64,000 nt of DNA from Paenibacillus protaetiae (GCF_004135365.1 NZ_CP035492.1:2230501-2294500), one strand, 5' to 3'. Counted from the stretch's first letter, positions 52,225 through 61,560 are shown. The notes: a model not told the origin generated them from the sequence alone. A program made the numbers and translations.

Positions 52225-53048
52225 TCATTCAGCGTCTGATTCGTCCTGCTGTTGTTTATGTGCTGCTGACTGCAGCAGCCATCCTGGTCGTTTACCCGGT
52301 GCTGTACGCTATTCTTCAAACGTTTATGACAACGGAAGAAGCAAGCGCTTATCCGCCTAAGCTGTTTCCATCCAGCCTCTATCTGGGAGGAGTCCGCAAA
52401 GTAATGGAACTTGTTCCGATCGGTTCCTTTATCGGGAACAGTTTTGTTGTCTCGGCCGCTATTATGACCGGACAAGTGATCATTGCAAGCCTTGCAGCTT
52501 ATGCGTTTGTATACATCCGGTTTATCGGCAGCAAATTCTGGTTTGCCTTGTTTTTATCCACGATGATGGTTCCGTGGGAAGTGACAATCATCCCTAACTA
52601 TTTAACGGTCAAAGCTTGGGGATGGCTTGACACCTATAGCGCGCTTATCGTCCCGTTTCTCGCATCGGCTTTTGGCGTCTTTTTGCTCCGCCAATACTTT
52701 TTGCAGCTGCCGCGCGAGCTGTATGAGGCCGCCCGAATGGACGGCTGCTCGCACGGAAGGCATTTTGCCGGGATTGTATTGCCCTTGTCCCGCCCGATTA
52801 TCGCTACGCTCGCTGTTTATTCTTTCCTGCAAGCCTGGAACACGTATTTATGGCCGCTGCTGGTAACTAACAGCGATGGCATGCGAACGGTGCAAATTGG
52901 CGTCAGCATGCTGCAATTCGAGGAAGTAACCGCATGGAACCTCGTTTTGTGCGGCATCACGCTCATGCTGCTGCCCTCTCTGCTCATTCTTGTTTTTGGC
53001 TTAAAACAGCTTGTTCGAGGGATTGCCGCAGGCGCTGTCAAAGGCTGA
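52221..53048 (+). CDS. ugpE: ABC sugar/glycerol-phosphate permease UgpE-like
   Basis: A 275-residue second permease with six helices, partner of the preceding one. The EAA loop reads LPRELYEAARMDGCSHGRHF AGIVLPLSRP. The start ATGA overlaps the ugpA stop, giving coupled translation. The pair would form the membrane channel. No ATP-binding subunit is encoded in the neighbourhood, so a shared ATPase of the MsmX/UgpC kind elsewhere in the genome must serve it. Confidence 0.88.
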   Translation: MIIQRLIRPAVVYVLLTAAAILVVYPVLYAILQTFMTTEEASAYPPKLFPSSLYLGGVRKVMELVPIGSFIGNSFVVSAAIMTGQVIIASLAAYAFVYIRFIGSKFWFALFLSTMMVPWEVTIIPNYLTVKAWGWLDTYSALIVPFLASAFGVFLLRQYFLQLPRELYEAARMDGCSHGRHFAGIVLPLSRPIIATLAVYSFLQAWNTYLWPLLVTNSDGMRTVQIGVSMLQFEEVTAWNLVLCGITLMLLPSLLILVFGLKQLVRGIAAGAVKG

Positions 53049-53115
53049 TGCCTGCTTCATTCATGTGGACTTGCGCCAACAGGCGCTTCCAAATATAAAT
53101 AAGGGAGAGAACACA

Positions 53116-54534
53116 ATGGGTAACAAAAAAGTGCTGATTCCGCTCGCAACGGCAGCCATTATGGTCGTTTTGGCAGCTTGCAGCAATTCGGCGAATACAA
53201 CAACGGGAAGCGGCTCTACGAATACGAAGGATGCTGCGACAACCGAGCCGACAGCACAAACCGCAGCAGGCGGCAGTACATCTGCAACTGGCACCAACAC
53301 GCCAATTAAAGTCACCTGGTGGCATTCCATGGGAGGCGAAGTCGGCAAAGCGGCGACGGAACTCGTCAAGCAATTTAACGAAACGCATCCTGATATTCAA
53401 GTGGAAGAAGTGTATCAAGGGGCTTATGACGAAAGCTTAAACAAAATGAAAGCGTCCATGGATTCCAAAAGCGGTCCGTCGCTTATTCAGGTTTACGAGA
53501 TTGGTTCCCGTTATATGATCGACTCCGGGGCCATTACGCCGGTACAAAATTTTATTGATGCGGAAGGTTACGACCTGTCGCAAATCGAAAAAAACATTGC
53601 CGGCTACTATACGTTTGACGGCAAGCTGTATTCGATGCCTTTTAACACGTCCAATCCGATCCTCTATTACAATAAAAACCTGTTCAAAGAAGCGGGTCTT
53701 GATCCGGAGAAACCGCCGGCTACATTCGATGAAGTAAAGCAGGACGCTTTGGCTATTACGAACAAAACCGGCAAATCCGGCGCATCCTTTGCGATCTACG
53801 GCTGGTTCATGGAGCAGCTGCTGGCGAACCAAGGCAAAGAATTCGTGAACAATGGCAACGGCCGCACCGGTACTGCTACGGAATCGCTGGTTAACAGCGA
53901 TGCGGCAGTAAATACGCTGAAATGGTGGAAGGACCTGATCGACAGCAAAGCCGCCATCAACCTCGGACGCAAAACCGATGATACGAAAAAAGCTTTCCTT
54001 GCCGGACAAATCGGCATGACGCTGGATTCCACCGCATCCCTGCGCGGTATTGTGGACGGAGCCGGCAGCAACTTCGAAGTCGGAACCGCCTTCCTGCCGA
54101 AGGCTTCCGCATCGGATCAAGGCGGCGTTGTCGTTGGCGGCGCCAGCTTGTGGATCTTGAACAATAAGCCGGAAGCCGAGCAAAAAGCGGCATGGGAGTT
54201 CATCAAATTCCTGGCGCAGCCGGAATCGCAAGCTTACTGGCACATCAGCACAGGTTACTTCCCGATTACAACCAAAGCCTATGAACAGCAAAGCGTCATC
54301 GACAATATGGCCAAATACCCTCAATTCAAAACAGCGGTTGACCAGCTCCATGCTACTAATCTGACGACCGCAACCCAAGGCGCCGTAATCGGTGTCTTCC
54401 CTGAAGCCCGCCAGCTCGTCGAAAGCGCAGTAGAAGAAACGTTTAACGGCAAAGACGCTAAAGCTGCTCTAGACTCGGCAGCAAAAGCGATCACGGAGAA
54501 GATCGGGAACTATAACAAGACGGTTAAGAAGTAA
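53116..54534 (+). CDS. ugpB: UgpB-like solute-binding lipoprotein
   Basis: About 472 residues. The signal ends in lipobox VVLAACS (Cys22). A Thr/Gly/Ala-rich linker follows, then a family 1 binding protein. It is very like UgpB: KVTWWHSMGGEVGKAATELV, VYQGAYDESLNKMKASMDSK, LIQVYEIGSRYMIDSGAITP, MPFNTSNPILYYNKNLFKEA and VVGGASLWILNNKPEAEQKA. So the transporter probably takes up sn-glycerol-3-phosphate or its diesters. AAGGGAGAG precedes the chosen ATG; an upstream in-frame start at 53011 lies inside the permease gene and would destroy the signal peptide. Confidence 0.9.
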   Translation: MGNKKVLIPLATAAIMVVLAACSNSANTTTGSGSTNTKDAATTEPTAQTAAGGSTSATGTNTPIKVTWWHSMGGEVGKAATELVKQFNETHPDIQVEEVYQGAYDESLNKMKASMDSKSGPSLIQVYEIGSRYMIDSGAITPVQNFIDAEGYDLSQIEKNIAGYYTFDGKLYSMPFNTSNPILYYNKNLFKEAGLDPEKPPATFDEVKQDALAITNKTGKSGASFAIYGWFMEQLLANQGKEFVNNGNGRTGTATESLVNSDAAVNTLKWWKDLIDSKAAINLGRKTDDTKKAFLAGQIGMTLDSTASLRGIVDGAGSNFEVGTAFLPKASASDQGGVVVGGASLWILNNKPEAEQKAAWEFIKFLAQPESQAYWHISTGYFPITTKAYEQQSVIDNMAKYPQFKTAVDQLHATNLTTATQGAVIGVFPEARQLVESAVEETFNGKDAKAALDSAAKAITEKIGNYNKTVKK

Positions 54535-54559
54535 TTAAGATTTGAAGGTTTAAGTTGCT

Positions 54560-54593
54560 AAAAGAAGCCTGTCCTAAAGGACAGGCTTCTTTT
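54560..54593 (+). terminator. Terminator of the ugp operon
   Basis: AAAAGAAGCCTGTCC and GGACAGGCTTCTTTT form a 15-bp perfect stem with a 4-base loop and a T-run inside the arm. It marks the end of the Ugp operon; the AT-rich pseudogene begins just after it. Confidence 0.9.
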
Positions 54594-54604
54594 AATGCTG
54601 TGAA

Positions 54605-56318
54605 CTTATCTCTGATGGGTTGAATTTTTATGCTAGTGTAGACTACGGCAAAACAATAAAACATATGGAATCCACTTTTAGCTTTAGTGAAATGGAAGGT
54701 ATCACCTCTGGAATAAATGATAATATTGTAATGATACTCCAAGGTGGTGCATTTGATTTAGGCACAATGCTGCATTTACTAATAAGCAGAAATAGTCTCA
54801 CACTATCTAAAAGATTAAATAATAGTGATTTTATAATAATTCCTATAGCAAAAGTATCAAAAGAAGTTTATAATTTAAAGGCGGATGGTTCACCATACAG
54901 TACATTAATGGAATTAAACGGCAACAAGTTGATCATAATAGATGCAACTGGAGATATTCATACTGTTATAGATGATGATATCCTAACAATAAATCCATCT
55001 AGGGCTACTTTTCAAATTGGCCCTCTTTCCAATGCTCAGTATATAGGAAAATTCCATAATGTGGCAGTAGGAGAAAAAGGAATCGATTATGATATGACAA
55101 CAAAAAATGGAGTAACTAAGACAGATTTAATCCCCCTTATAAATAATGTTGCTAATAACATTAACCAAATTGATATAATAAGTACTCAGGCAATACATGC
55201 TCCGAATTGGATCAACATTTCTCAACCTCCATACAATTCCTCTCCTAATTCAGATATTACCACTATTCTACAGAACGCAATAAATAGTTTAACCAGAGGT
55301 ACGGTTTTTGTGCCTGATGGAGATTATTTAATTAACCAGACTATAAAACTAAAACTAAAATAAGTATAGTTTGTGGCAGTAATACGGTTTTTAAACCAAC
55401 AGAAATAGCCAATAATTTCAATATGTTTGAATTCCCCACCTATCAAGTTCGTAACGATAAAACTACATTTAAAGGCATAAGAGTTAATGGATTGAATAAA
55501 AATGTAGTAGGAATGAAGATTTTCAATGCGATCAATTTATATTTTTACGATTGTACAGTAGAAAATTGTCAAGATACAGGAATTGAACTTGAATCAGTCG
55601 CAGTTTAATCAGTTCTATAATTTGATATTATTCAATAACAACATTGGAATATATATAAATGCAGGTACAAGTGAACAATCCTTCACAGGCGGCAATTCAA
55701 ATACATTTTACAGTTTAACAATGGCAAGTAATGTTGTTGGGGCACTATTACATCATGTATCAGGAAATTATTTTTTTCTTCTATACCATTAGCCAACAAA
55801 GTATGTTCTTTTTCCTTTTTCGACTGTTTAACGAACTACATTATTGGAGGCTGCCCAGAGTCAATCGGCACAGAATACCCGAATCCTTCCATTTTTTTAA
55901 AAGAAAAAACAATAAAAAAATCTACGATATATAGGGTTTAGTACAAGCTATTAAATTCAATACTTCTCTGACTGTTGGTACAGATAAAGCTGCAATTTAC
56001 GCAGCCAATGTTTTTCCTAATGGCATTGCTAAAATTTTTACAGGTGTTGCAGTAAATTTAAAATCTAATATTGACACATCCGTAAGAGTAGAATTGGGTG
56101 AACCTTCTGCTTCTGCAATGGAGGTAGAACTTAAAGCCGGTGAATGGAAACGAGTATGTTTAATGTCTAAAAAAACAACTAACTATAATGTATTTTTCTG
56201 TCCCCTTGATAATGTCGGGGCTGAATTGATGGTATGTAGATTCTGTTCCATTAACACTAATAATGACCATTTGCTCTTGAAATTACTGGACGGTTATTTC
56301 AGCGATGAAGGATCATGA
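54605..56318 (+). pseudogene. Decayed beta-helix/pectate-lyase-like gene
   Basis: An AT-rich remnant in at least four frames. Piece 1 (54605-55362) has a jelly-roll-like N-terminal part, then NVAVGEKGIDYDMTTKNGVT and the helix entry SDITTILQNAINSLTRGTVF with VPDGDYLIN. The frame then shifts near the CTAAAACTAAAA repeat at 55346-55360. Piece 2 continues as ISIVCGSNTVFKPTEIANNF to 55605, piece 3 as FNQFYNLILFNNNIGIYINA, and piece 4 (about 55935-56318) is a C-terminal domain with VELKAGEWKRVCLMSKKT. No start codon with a ribosome site exists; the 5' end seems cut at the ugp terminator. It is the same class of protein as the intact gene at 25446-27626. Confidence 0.82.
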
Positions 56319-56535
56319 AAATTGTTAGTGTGCATCATTAGTGCCAGAAACAGTCTGAACGATTCACTCGTAGAAACCTTCTTCTGTCTTCTGGCGTTAC
56401 TTATTTTAGTATTTGTTACCTTTAAGTATCGTTTTTTCTAAACTCTTATTTGTGTTTCTTATTTTTCGACACAAATCTCTTAAAATAGTGGATTTTCAGC
56501 AATATAATACGACAGAAATAATCAAATCATTTATG

Positions 56536-56568
56536 TATAATGAGGATGAAATAGATACGAAATGTAGC
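56536..56568 (+). promoter_or_regulatory. Putative cyclase operon promoter -10 and shared operator
   Basis: TATAAT at 56536-56541 is followed 12 bases later by GATACGAAATGTAGC (56554-56568), which is the shared motif in reverse orientation with two mismatches. No convincing -35 is seen. The placement at the likely transcription start matches that at K1. The rest of the 300-base gap from 56319 to 56620 is AT-rich and without a gene. Confidence 0.45.
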
Positions 56569-56620
56569 AAGTATGTACTACAACTTCTTTCCATCTAATG
56601 ATAAGCGAGGGAGCCAAACG

Positions 56621-58534
56621 TTGAGTGCTATATCAGGTATACTTTGCAAGAACGGTGCGGATGTCCCAGAAGAAAATGTCGCCTTAATAATGAATGCAAT
56701 GAGAATTATCCCAGCCGATAACACCGCCAAATGGCATAATAACCCTATATTTCTAGGCTGCCACACTCAATGGATTACCCTTCAATCTATTCATGAAATC
56801 TTGCCCTATTATGATAATGTCCGCAGGCTTGCCATTACCTCTGATGCCATTATTGATAATCGAAGCGAACTTTTTGAGAAGCTCCAAGTGCCTCTTTTTA
56901 TAAGAGATACTATGACAGACAGTGAACTACTGCTGCTAGCTTACGAGCACTGGGGAAGTATGATGGTGCCTCATTTAGTCGGTGATTTTGCCTTTATGAT
57001 TTGGGATGAAAACAGGCAACACCTATTCGGTGCCAGAGACTTCAGCGGTGCAAGAACACTTTATTACCATCAAGATCATAATTTTTTTTCCTTTTGCACC
57101 CTCATAAAACCTTTACTTGAGCTTCCATATGTTGAAAAAAAGTTGAATGAGCAATGGTTGGCAGAATATCTTTCTGTAAAAAGTTGGATAGATCAGCCAA
57201 ATCAGTCCAATTCAGTATATCAAAACATTATGCAACTTCCTCCATCCCATACCATTACGGTATCTTTTGATCAAATACATATCCAGAAGTATGACAGTTT
57301 GGCAAATATTAAACCTTTAAAGTTAAGCTCATCTGAGGAATATGAAGAAGCTTTTCGAGAAGTTTTTCAAAATGCTGTAACTGCAAGGTTTAGAACAAAT
57401 CGTGCTATAGGCTCTCATTTAAGCGGAGGCCTCGATTCAGGTTCAGTTGCAAGCTTTGCAGCTCACGCATTACAAAAGGAACAGCGTCAGTTGCACACCT
57501 TCAGTTATGTGCCTACTGACTCATTCGTTGACTGGACCGCCAAACACCGAATTGCTGACGAAAGACCACTCATCCTTGAAACTATACGTTATGCAGGAAA
57601 TATGAACGCTCATTTTCTTGACTTCAGTGACTCCAACCCCTATTCAGAAATCGACGTACTTCTTAATGTATTGGAAAGTCCATATAAATTTTTTGAAAAC
57701 TCATTTTGGCTTAAGGGAATATATGAAGAAGCAAATAAGCTTAATATAGGTGTTCTTCTAAATGGGTTCAGAGGAAACCACAGTATCTCCTGGGGATCGG
57801 CTCGGCCTTATTACGCTAAACTTTTACGCCATCTCAAATGGTACAAATTCGCTAAAGAAGTGAAATTTTATAGTCATAATACAGGCATTTCACGCACTCG
57901 CTTATACAAAGCAATAGGAAAACAAGCATTTCCATTCTTTCATTTCAATACATCGGCCAGTCCCGAGTTTCCTCCGCTAATAAATGAAGAATTCGCTAAG
58001 TCAAAAGGACTGTCTGCAGTAGATTCTTTAGAGATAGCTTGGCCAAATGACATGGAAAAAGCAAGGCATCAACACTTCAAACATGTTCATACATGGAGTT
58101 CTACTGGCATGAGTTCTTGTAAACTGTCATTGCAATATTCATTGCGCACACATGATCCAACAAATGATTTGAGAGTCATTCGCTTTTGCCTCTCGTTGCC
58201 TATGGAGCAATACATTCAACAAGGAATGGATCGTGCACTTGTCAGACGCTCGACAAAAAATGTACTACCCGATTCTATACGCTTAAATCAACGCACAAGA
58301 GGAATCCAGGCAGCTGATTCCTTACACCGCATGACAAAAGAATGGAAAACGTTTATTTCAGAACTTGATCAGATGAGCTTGGATCCACGAATGAATCAAT
58401 ATTTAAATATGGCTGTCATCAAAAATGAAATTAACAAAGCCAGGAACGGTTTATCTTCTGATCAGGCTTACAGCATTACAATCAAACTTCTGATGAGAAG
58501 TTTGATTGTCTACCGATTTGCAAATCAATTTTGA
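56621..58534 (+). CDS. Lasso cyclase C (asparagine-synthetase-like)
   Basis: About 637 residues, the only lasso cyclase in the window. It activates the ring acceptor Asp or Glu side chain by adenylation and joins it to the core's N-terminal amine. It starts MSAISGILCKNG: the glutaminase-like domain is kept but the Cys2 of real asparagine synthetases is replaced by Ser, as in lasso C proteins. The ATP pyrophosphatase loop is SGGLDSGS at residues 268-275. The TTG at 56621 is preceded by GAGGGAG at seven bases; the frame extends 16 residues upstream without a site. It is homologous to PadeC. It precedes precursor 2 by 16 bases and has no B1 or B2 nearby. Confidence 0.92.
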   Translation: MSAISGILCKNGADVPEENVALIMNAMRIIPADNTAKWHNNPIFLGCHTQWITLQSIHEILPYYDNVRRLAITSDAIIDNRSELFEKLQVPLFIRDTMTDSELLLLAYEHWGSMMVPHLVGDFAFMIWDENRQHLFGARDFSGARTLYYHQDHNFFSFCTLIKPLLELPYVEKKLNEQWLAEYLSVKSWIDQPNQSNSVYQNIMQLPPSHTITVSFDQIHIQKYDSLANIKPLKLSSSEEYEEAFREVFQNAVTARFRTNRAIGSHLSGGLDSGSVASFAAHALQKEQRQLHTFSYVPTDSFVDWTAKHRIADERPLILETIRYAGNMNAHFLDFSDSNPYSEIDVLLNVLESPYKFFENSFWLKGIYEEANKLNIGVLLNGFRGNHSISWGSARPYYAKLLRHLKWYKFAKEVKFYSHNTGISRTRLYKAIGKQAFPFFHFNTSASPEFPPLINEEFAKSKGLSAVDSLEIAWPNDMEKARHQHFKHVHTWSSTGMSSCKLSLQYSLRTHDPTNDLRVIRFCLSLPMEQYIQQGMDRALVRRSTKNVLPDSIRLNQRTRGIQAADSLHRMTKEWKTFISELDQMSLDPRMNQYLNMAVIKNEINKARNGLSSDQAYSITIKLLMRSLIVYRFANQF

Positions 58535-58550
58535 AGGGAGGTGAAAAAAT

Positions 58551-58682
58551 ATGAAAAAAACATGGGATGTTCCAGTGTTAGAAATCCTTGATGTTCGTAA
58601 AACTTTGTCCGGCAAAGGCCATGAAATTCCGGATGCAGTGCAACCGGATGATGATGACACTATCTTTCACACACCAAGCTGA
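58551..58682 (+). CDS. Lasso peptide precursor 2, paeninodin-like
   Basis: A 43-residue gene, below usual cut-offs. The leader MKKTWDVPVLEILDVRKTL has the W-x2-P-x-L-E-x-L-D-V pattern and penultimate Thr seen in precursor 1. The core begins SGKGHEIPD, so a 9-residue ring between Ser1 and Asp9 is expected, just as in paeninodin, whose ring AGPGTSTPD is recalled from published work. The tail is acidic (QPDDDDT), then IFHTPS with a C-terminal Ser, the residue phosphorylated in paeninodin. Core length 24, also close to paeninodin's 23. GGGAGGTG precedes the ATG. It is followed by a terminator and then by kinase K2. Confidence 0.92.
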   Translation: MKKTWDVPVLEILDVRKTLSGKGHEIPDAVQPDDDDTIFHTPS

Positions 58683-58700
58683 TGCACTTTATACTTACCA

Positions 58701-58745
58701 AGGAGCCCTTATACGCTAATTATGGTATAAGGCTCCTATTTTTAT
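58701..58745 (+). terminator. Terminator after precursor 2
   Basis: AGGAGCCCTTATAC and GTATAAGGCTCCT form a 13-bp stem (one bulge) with an 8-10-base loop followed by ATTTTTAT. It lies 18 bases after the precursor stop codon and would make the cyclase and precursor message more abundant than the K2-D2-methyltransferase part. Confidence 0.8.
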
Positions 58746-58765
58746 GACGGAACGGAGGATCTTCA

Positions 58766-59692
58766 TTGTCCCAATCAATATCTCAAACTCTGTTTTATCA
58801 AGCATTTGGCCAAACCATTCAAAGTGATATTTTGCTACCGGAGTTAATAATGGCAGATAGCCCTATTAGTGATATCGATGTGACCATCAGATATGAAAAT
58901 CTTTCCAGAAAGCTTAATGAATTTATTCAAAATCGTACCAGCTATCAGATCAAAAAAGGATACTTTGCATTTTATGTTCCTGAAGTAGCTTGTTTTGTTA
59001 TTGAAAATGGCGATATGATCTCCGTTTATCCTGACAAACAAGAGAACCTGGATCGAATCAGACTATACGTTTTGGGAACTTGCATGGGGGCTATCTTGCA
59101 CCAAAAACAAATAGTAGCTCTTCACGGAAGCGCCATCGTGATACAAGACAAAGCCTACGCCTTCGTTGGTGATTCAGGTCAAGGGAAATCAACGCTTGCA
59201 TCTGCATTCATTCAACAAGGCTACAAGCTGCTCACAGATGATGTCATTGCCATTAAAATGATCAATGACAACCCGATGGTCATGCCTGCCTATCCCCAAC
59301 AAAAATTGTGGCAGGAAAGCCTTGCTGCTTTCGGAATGAATCCCGAAAGGTATTCACCGTTATTTGATAGAGAAACCAAGTATGCGGTCCCTGTATCATC
59401 CAATTTTATAAACACTCCTGTTCCATTAGCTGGTGTATTCGAACTAACAAAACTGGATTGTGAACTTCCCAAGCTCATATCTTATTCAACACTTGAAGGA
59501 ATGCATCTCTTGTACCGCCATACCTTCCGTAATTTGTTATTATCAGCTGAAGATTTAAAAGACTGGCATTTCGATGCATCTGTTCATATGGTTAGCCACC
59601 TTGGCCTGTATCGGCTGGAGCGGCCAATACATACGTTTACCGCCAATCAGCTAGCTTCGCTTGTAAAGTCAGTTGCCGTTGCCTACCGTTAA
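58766..59692 (+). CDS. HPr-kinase-like lasso peptide kinase K2
   Basis: A 308-residue homolog of K1 and of PadeK. Walker A is FVGDSGQGKSTLASAF (G135-S142), the acidic pair is LLTDDVIAI (D158, D159), and ALHGS gives the conserved His. The shared PAYPQQKLWQESLAAFG and PLAGVFELTK stretches place it in the lasso kinase group rather than with metabolic HPrK/P. It likely phosphorylates the C-terminal Ser of precursor 2. Start is TTG with GGAGGATCTTCA before it. It follows the terminator behind precursor 2 and precedes exporter D2 by 35 bases. Confidence 0.9.
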   Translation: MSQSISQTLFYQAFGQTIQSDILLPELIMADSPISDIDVTIRYENLSRKLNEFIQNRTSYQIKKGYFAFYVPEVACFVIENGDMISVYPDKQENLDRIRLYVLGTCMGAILHQKQIVALHGSAIVIQDKAYAFVGDSGQGKSTLASAFIQQGYKLLTDDVIAIKMINDNPMVMPAYPQQKLWQESLAAFGMNPERYSPLFDRETKYAVPVSSNFINTPVPLAGVFELTKLDCELPKLISYSTLEGMHLLYRHTFRNLLLSAEDLKDWHFDASVHMVSHLGLYRLERPIHTFTANQLASLVKSVAVAYR

Positions 59693-59727
59693 CTCAATTA
59701 GAGATCTCTATGGGGGAAAGTTAAGTT

Positions 59728-61560
59728 ATGAAATTCATCCTGCATTACGTGAGACAGTTTTCGGCATTTACTGGTTATAGATTATACCTCAATCTTTTAG
59801 CTATGGTTGCAATCAGCCTGCTCGACGGCATTGGCTCTTTAATGCTCATTCCAATGCTTAGCGTAAGCGGGCTTATTGGTGTCGACATCTCCGTTAATCA
59901 GATGACCCGCCTCTTATCTTTCCTGAATCGTTTCCCTGTCACTATCAGTTTAGTTATCCTATTGGGAATCTATATTACCGTTTCACTTGGACAAAATGTT
60001 CTGCAGCGCTTATCTTCCCTGCAAAACGTTCATATCCATCAAAAATTCATCACCCATTTGCGATTTAGGATACACCGGGCATTGATTCTTGCAAATTGGA
60101 GATTTTACTTGCAACGCCGAAACTCTGATATTATCAATACATTAACAAACGAGCTGCCGCGGGTCAGCAGCGGCGTCTATTTATTTTTCCAGACTATTAC
60201 AACACTTTTATTCACATTAGTCCAAATTGGATTGGCTTTTTGGCTGCAACCTTTCATTACTTTAATTGTTTTGATCTGCGGAGTTGCACTTGCCATGTTC
60301 GCCAGAAGGTACTCCAGAAAAGCTTATTCATTAGGTAAAGAAACCGTTAACACTTACGAAGCGTATCAAGCGGGGATTACAGATATATTTAATGGAATTA
60401 AGGAAATAAAAACCAATAACCTTGGACATTCACGTTTGCAGCGAGTTCATGATCTCTCTCAAAAGCAACAAAGAGAACAGGAATCTTTTAATAACGTCCG
60501 TACCAAATCGCAGCTTGTTTACAAGATGTCATCCGTTCTTCTTATCGCAGGGTTGTTGTACCTTTCGGTTGTGTTATTCCATGCTCAACCTGGTCAATTG
60601 TTGCTTATTATCGTCATATTCTCAAGACTTTGGCCCCGCTTTATAACTATGCAAAATAATATGGAACAAATTTTTTCTAATATTCCTGCTTTCCAGAAAA
60701 CCATAGAGCTTGAGAAAGAAGCTTTAAAGGAATCGAAAGCGAATACTTTCTCGACAGAATTAACGAATAATACGGATCCGCTCGAACTGCATCACGGCAT
60801 TACCTGCCAGGATGTAAGTTTCCGTTATGATCAAGCCAATTCAGCGTACGCTTTAAAAAATATGAACCTCGAAATTCCAGCCAATCGGATGACAGCGATT
60901 GTCGGCCGGTCAGGGGCAGGCAAAAGCACTTTAATTGATCTTATTATGGGGTTGATTGAACCATCGGAAGGAAGCATACGGGTGGATGGAAAACCGCTTC
61001 AGAACGAAACGTTGGAACGCTTCCGCCACTCCATCAGCTATGTCCCGCAAGACCCTTATTTGTTCCATGGAACGATCCGGGACAACATGCTTTTATTTGT
61101 CCCCGAAGCGACAGATGAGCAAATTTGGGAGTCTTTAGAGTTATCATACGGAGCAGCATTTGTACGCAAGCTCCCTTCCGGTTTGGATACGGTTATTGGA
61201 GACAGGGGCATTAAGTTGTCCGGCGGAGAAAGGCAGCGGATCGTTTTAGGCCGAGCTTTGCTCCGAAAACCGTCCATTCTCATATTGGATGAAGCTACCA
61301 GCGCATTGGATAATGAAAATGAAGCCAATATTCAAGAGGTTCTTCACCAGCTCAAAGGGCGTGTTACCATTCTGGTTATTGCCCACCGCTTCACTACAAT
61401 ACGCAATGCGGATCAAGTTATCGTTCTAGAACAAGGACAAATTGCTCAAGCCGGAGAATACCAACAGCTGGCAAAAGACACAAAAGGAATTTTTAAAGTA
61501 TTGCTAGGAGAAGACCATGCAAGCCGTGAACGGCTTCAGCCATCCGCATTCCAGATGTAG
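59728..61560 (+). CDS. Lasso peptide ABC exporter D2
   Basis: A 610-residue ABC half-transporter. The membrane domain contains VAISLLDGIGSLMLIPMLSV and ANWRFYLQRRNSDIINTLTN, matching the SLLDGIG and RRKSD blocks of D1. The ATPase domain has VGRSGAGKSTLIDLIMG, YVPQDPYLFHG, KLSGGERQRIVLGRALL, ILILDEATSALD and IAHRFTTIRNA, all intact. It should export and protect against the product of precursor 2. It diverges more from D1 than the broken exporter does, suggesting a separate origin or older duplication. Confidence 0.92.
   Translation: MKFILHYVRQFSAFTGYRLYLNLLAMVAISLLDGIGSLMLIPMLSVSGLIGVDISVNQMTRLLSFLNRFPVTISLVILLGIYITVSLGQNVLQRLSSLQNVHIHQKFITHLRFRIHRALILANWRFYLQRRNSDIINTLTNELPRVSSGVYLFFQTITTLLFTLVQIGLAFWLQPFITLIVLICGVALAMFARRYSRKAYSLGKETVNTYEAYQAGITDIFNGIKEIKTNNLGHSRLQRVHDLSQKQQREQESFNNVRTKSQLVYKMSSVLLIAGLLYLSVVLFHAQPGQLLLIIVIFSRLWPRFITMQNNMEQIFSNIPAFQKTIELEKEALKESKANTFSTELTNNTDPLELHHGITCQDVSFRYDQANSAYALKNMNLEIPANRMTAIVGRSGAGKSTLIDLIMGLIEPSEGSIRVDGKPLQNETLERFRHSISYVPQDPYLFHGTIRDNMLLFVPEATDEQIWESLELSYGAAFVRKLPSGLDTVIGDRGIKLSGGERQRIVLGRALLRKPSILILDEATSALDNENEANIQEVLHQLKGRVTILVIAHRFTTIRNADQVIVLEQGQIAQAGEYQQLAKDTKGIFKVLLGEDHASRERLQPSAFQM

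Noticed and set aside
54605-56318. Several separate small genes in the AT-rich stretch
   Set aside because: The fragments read as consecutive pieces of one beta-helix protein in different frames, so a single decayed gene is more likely than four new ones.
56621-58534. Annotation as asparagine synthetase B
   Set aside because: The glutaminase Cys2 is missing (sequence starts Met-Ser-Ala-Ile-Ser-Gly) and the gene sits beside a lasso precursor, kinase and exporter; lasso cyclase fits better.
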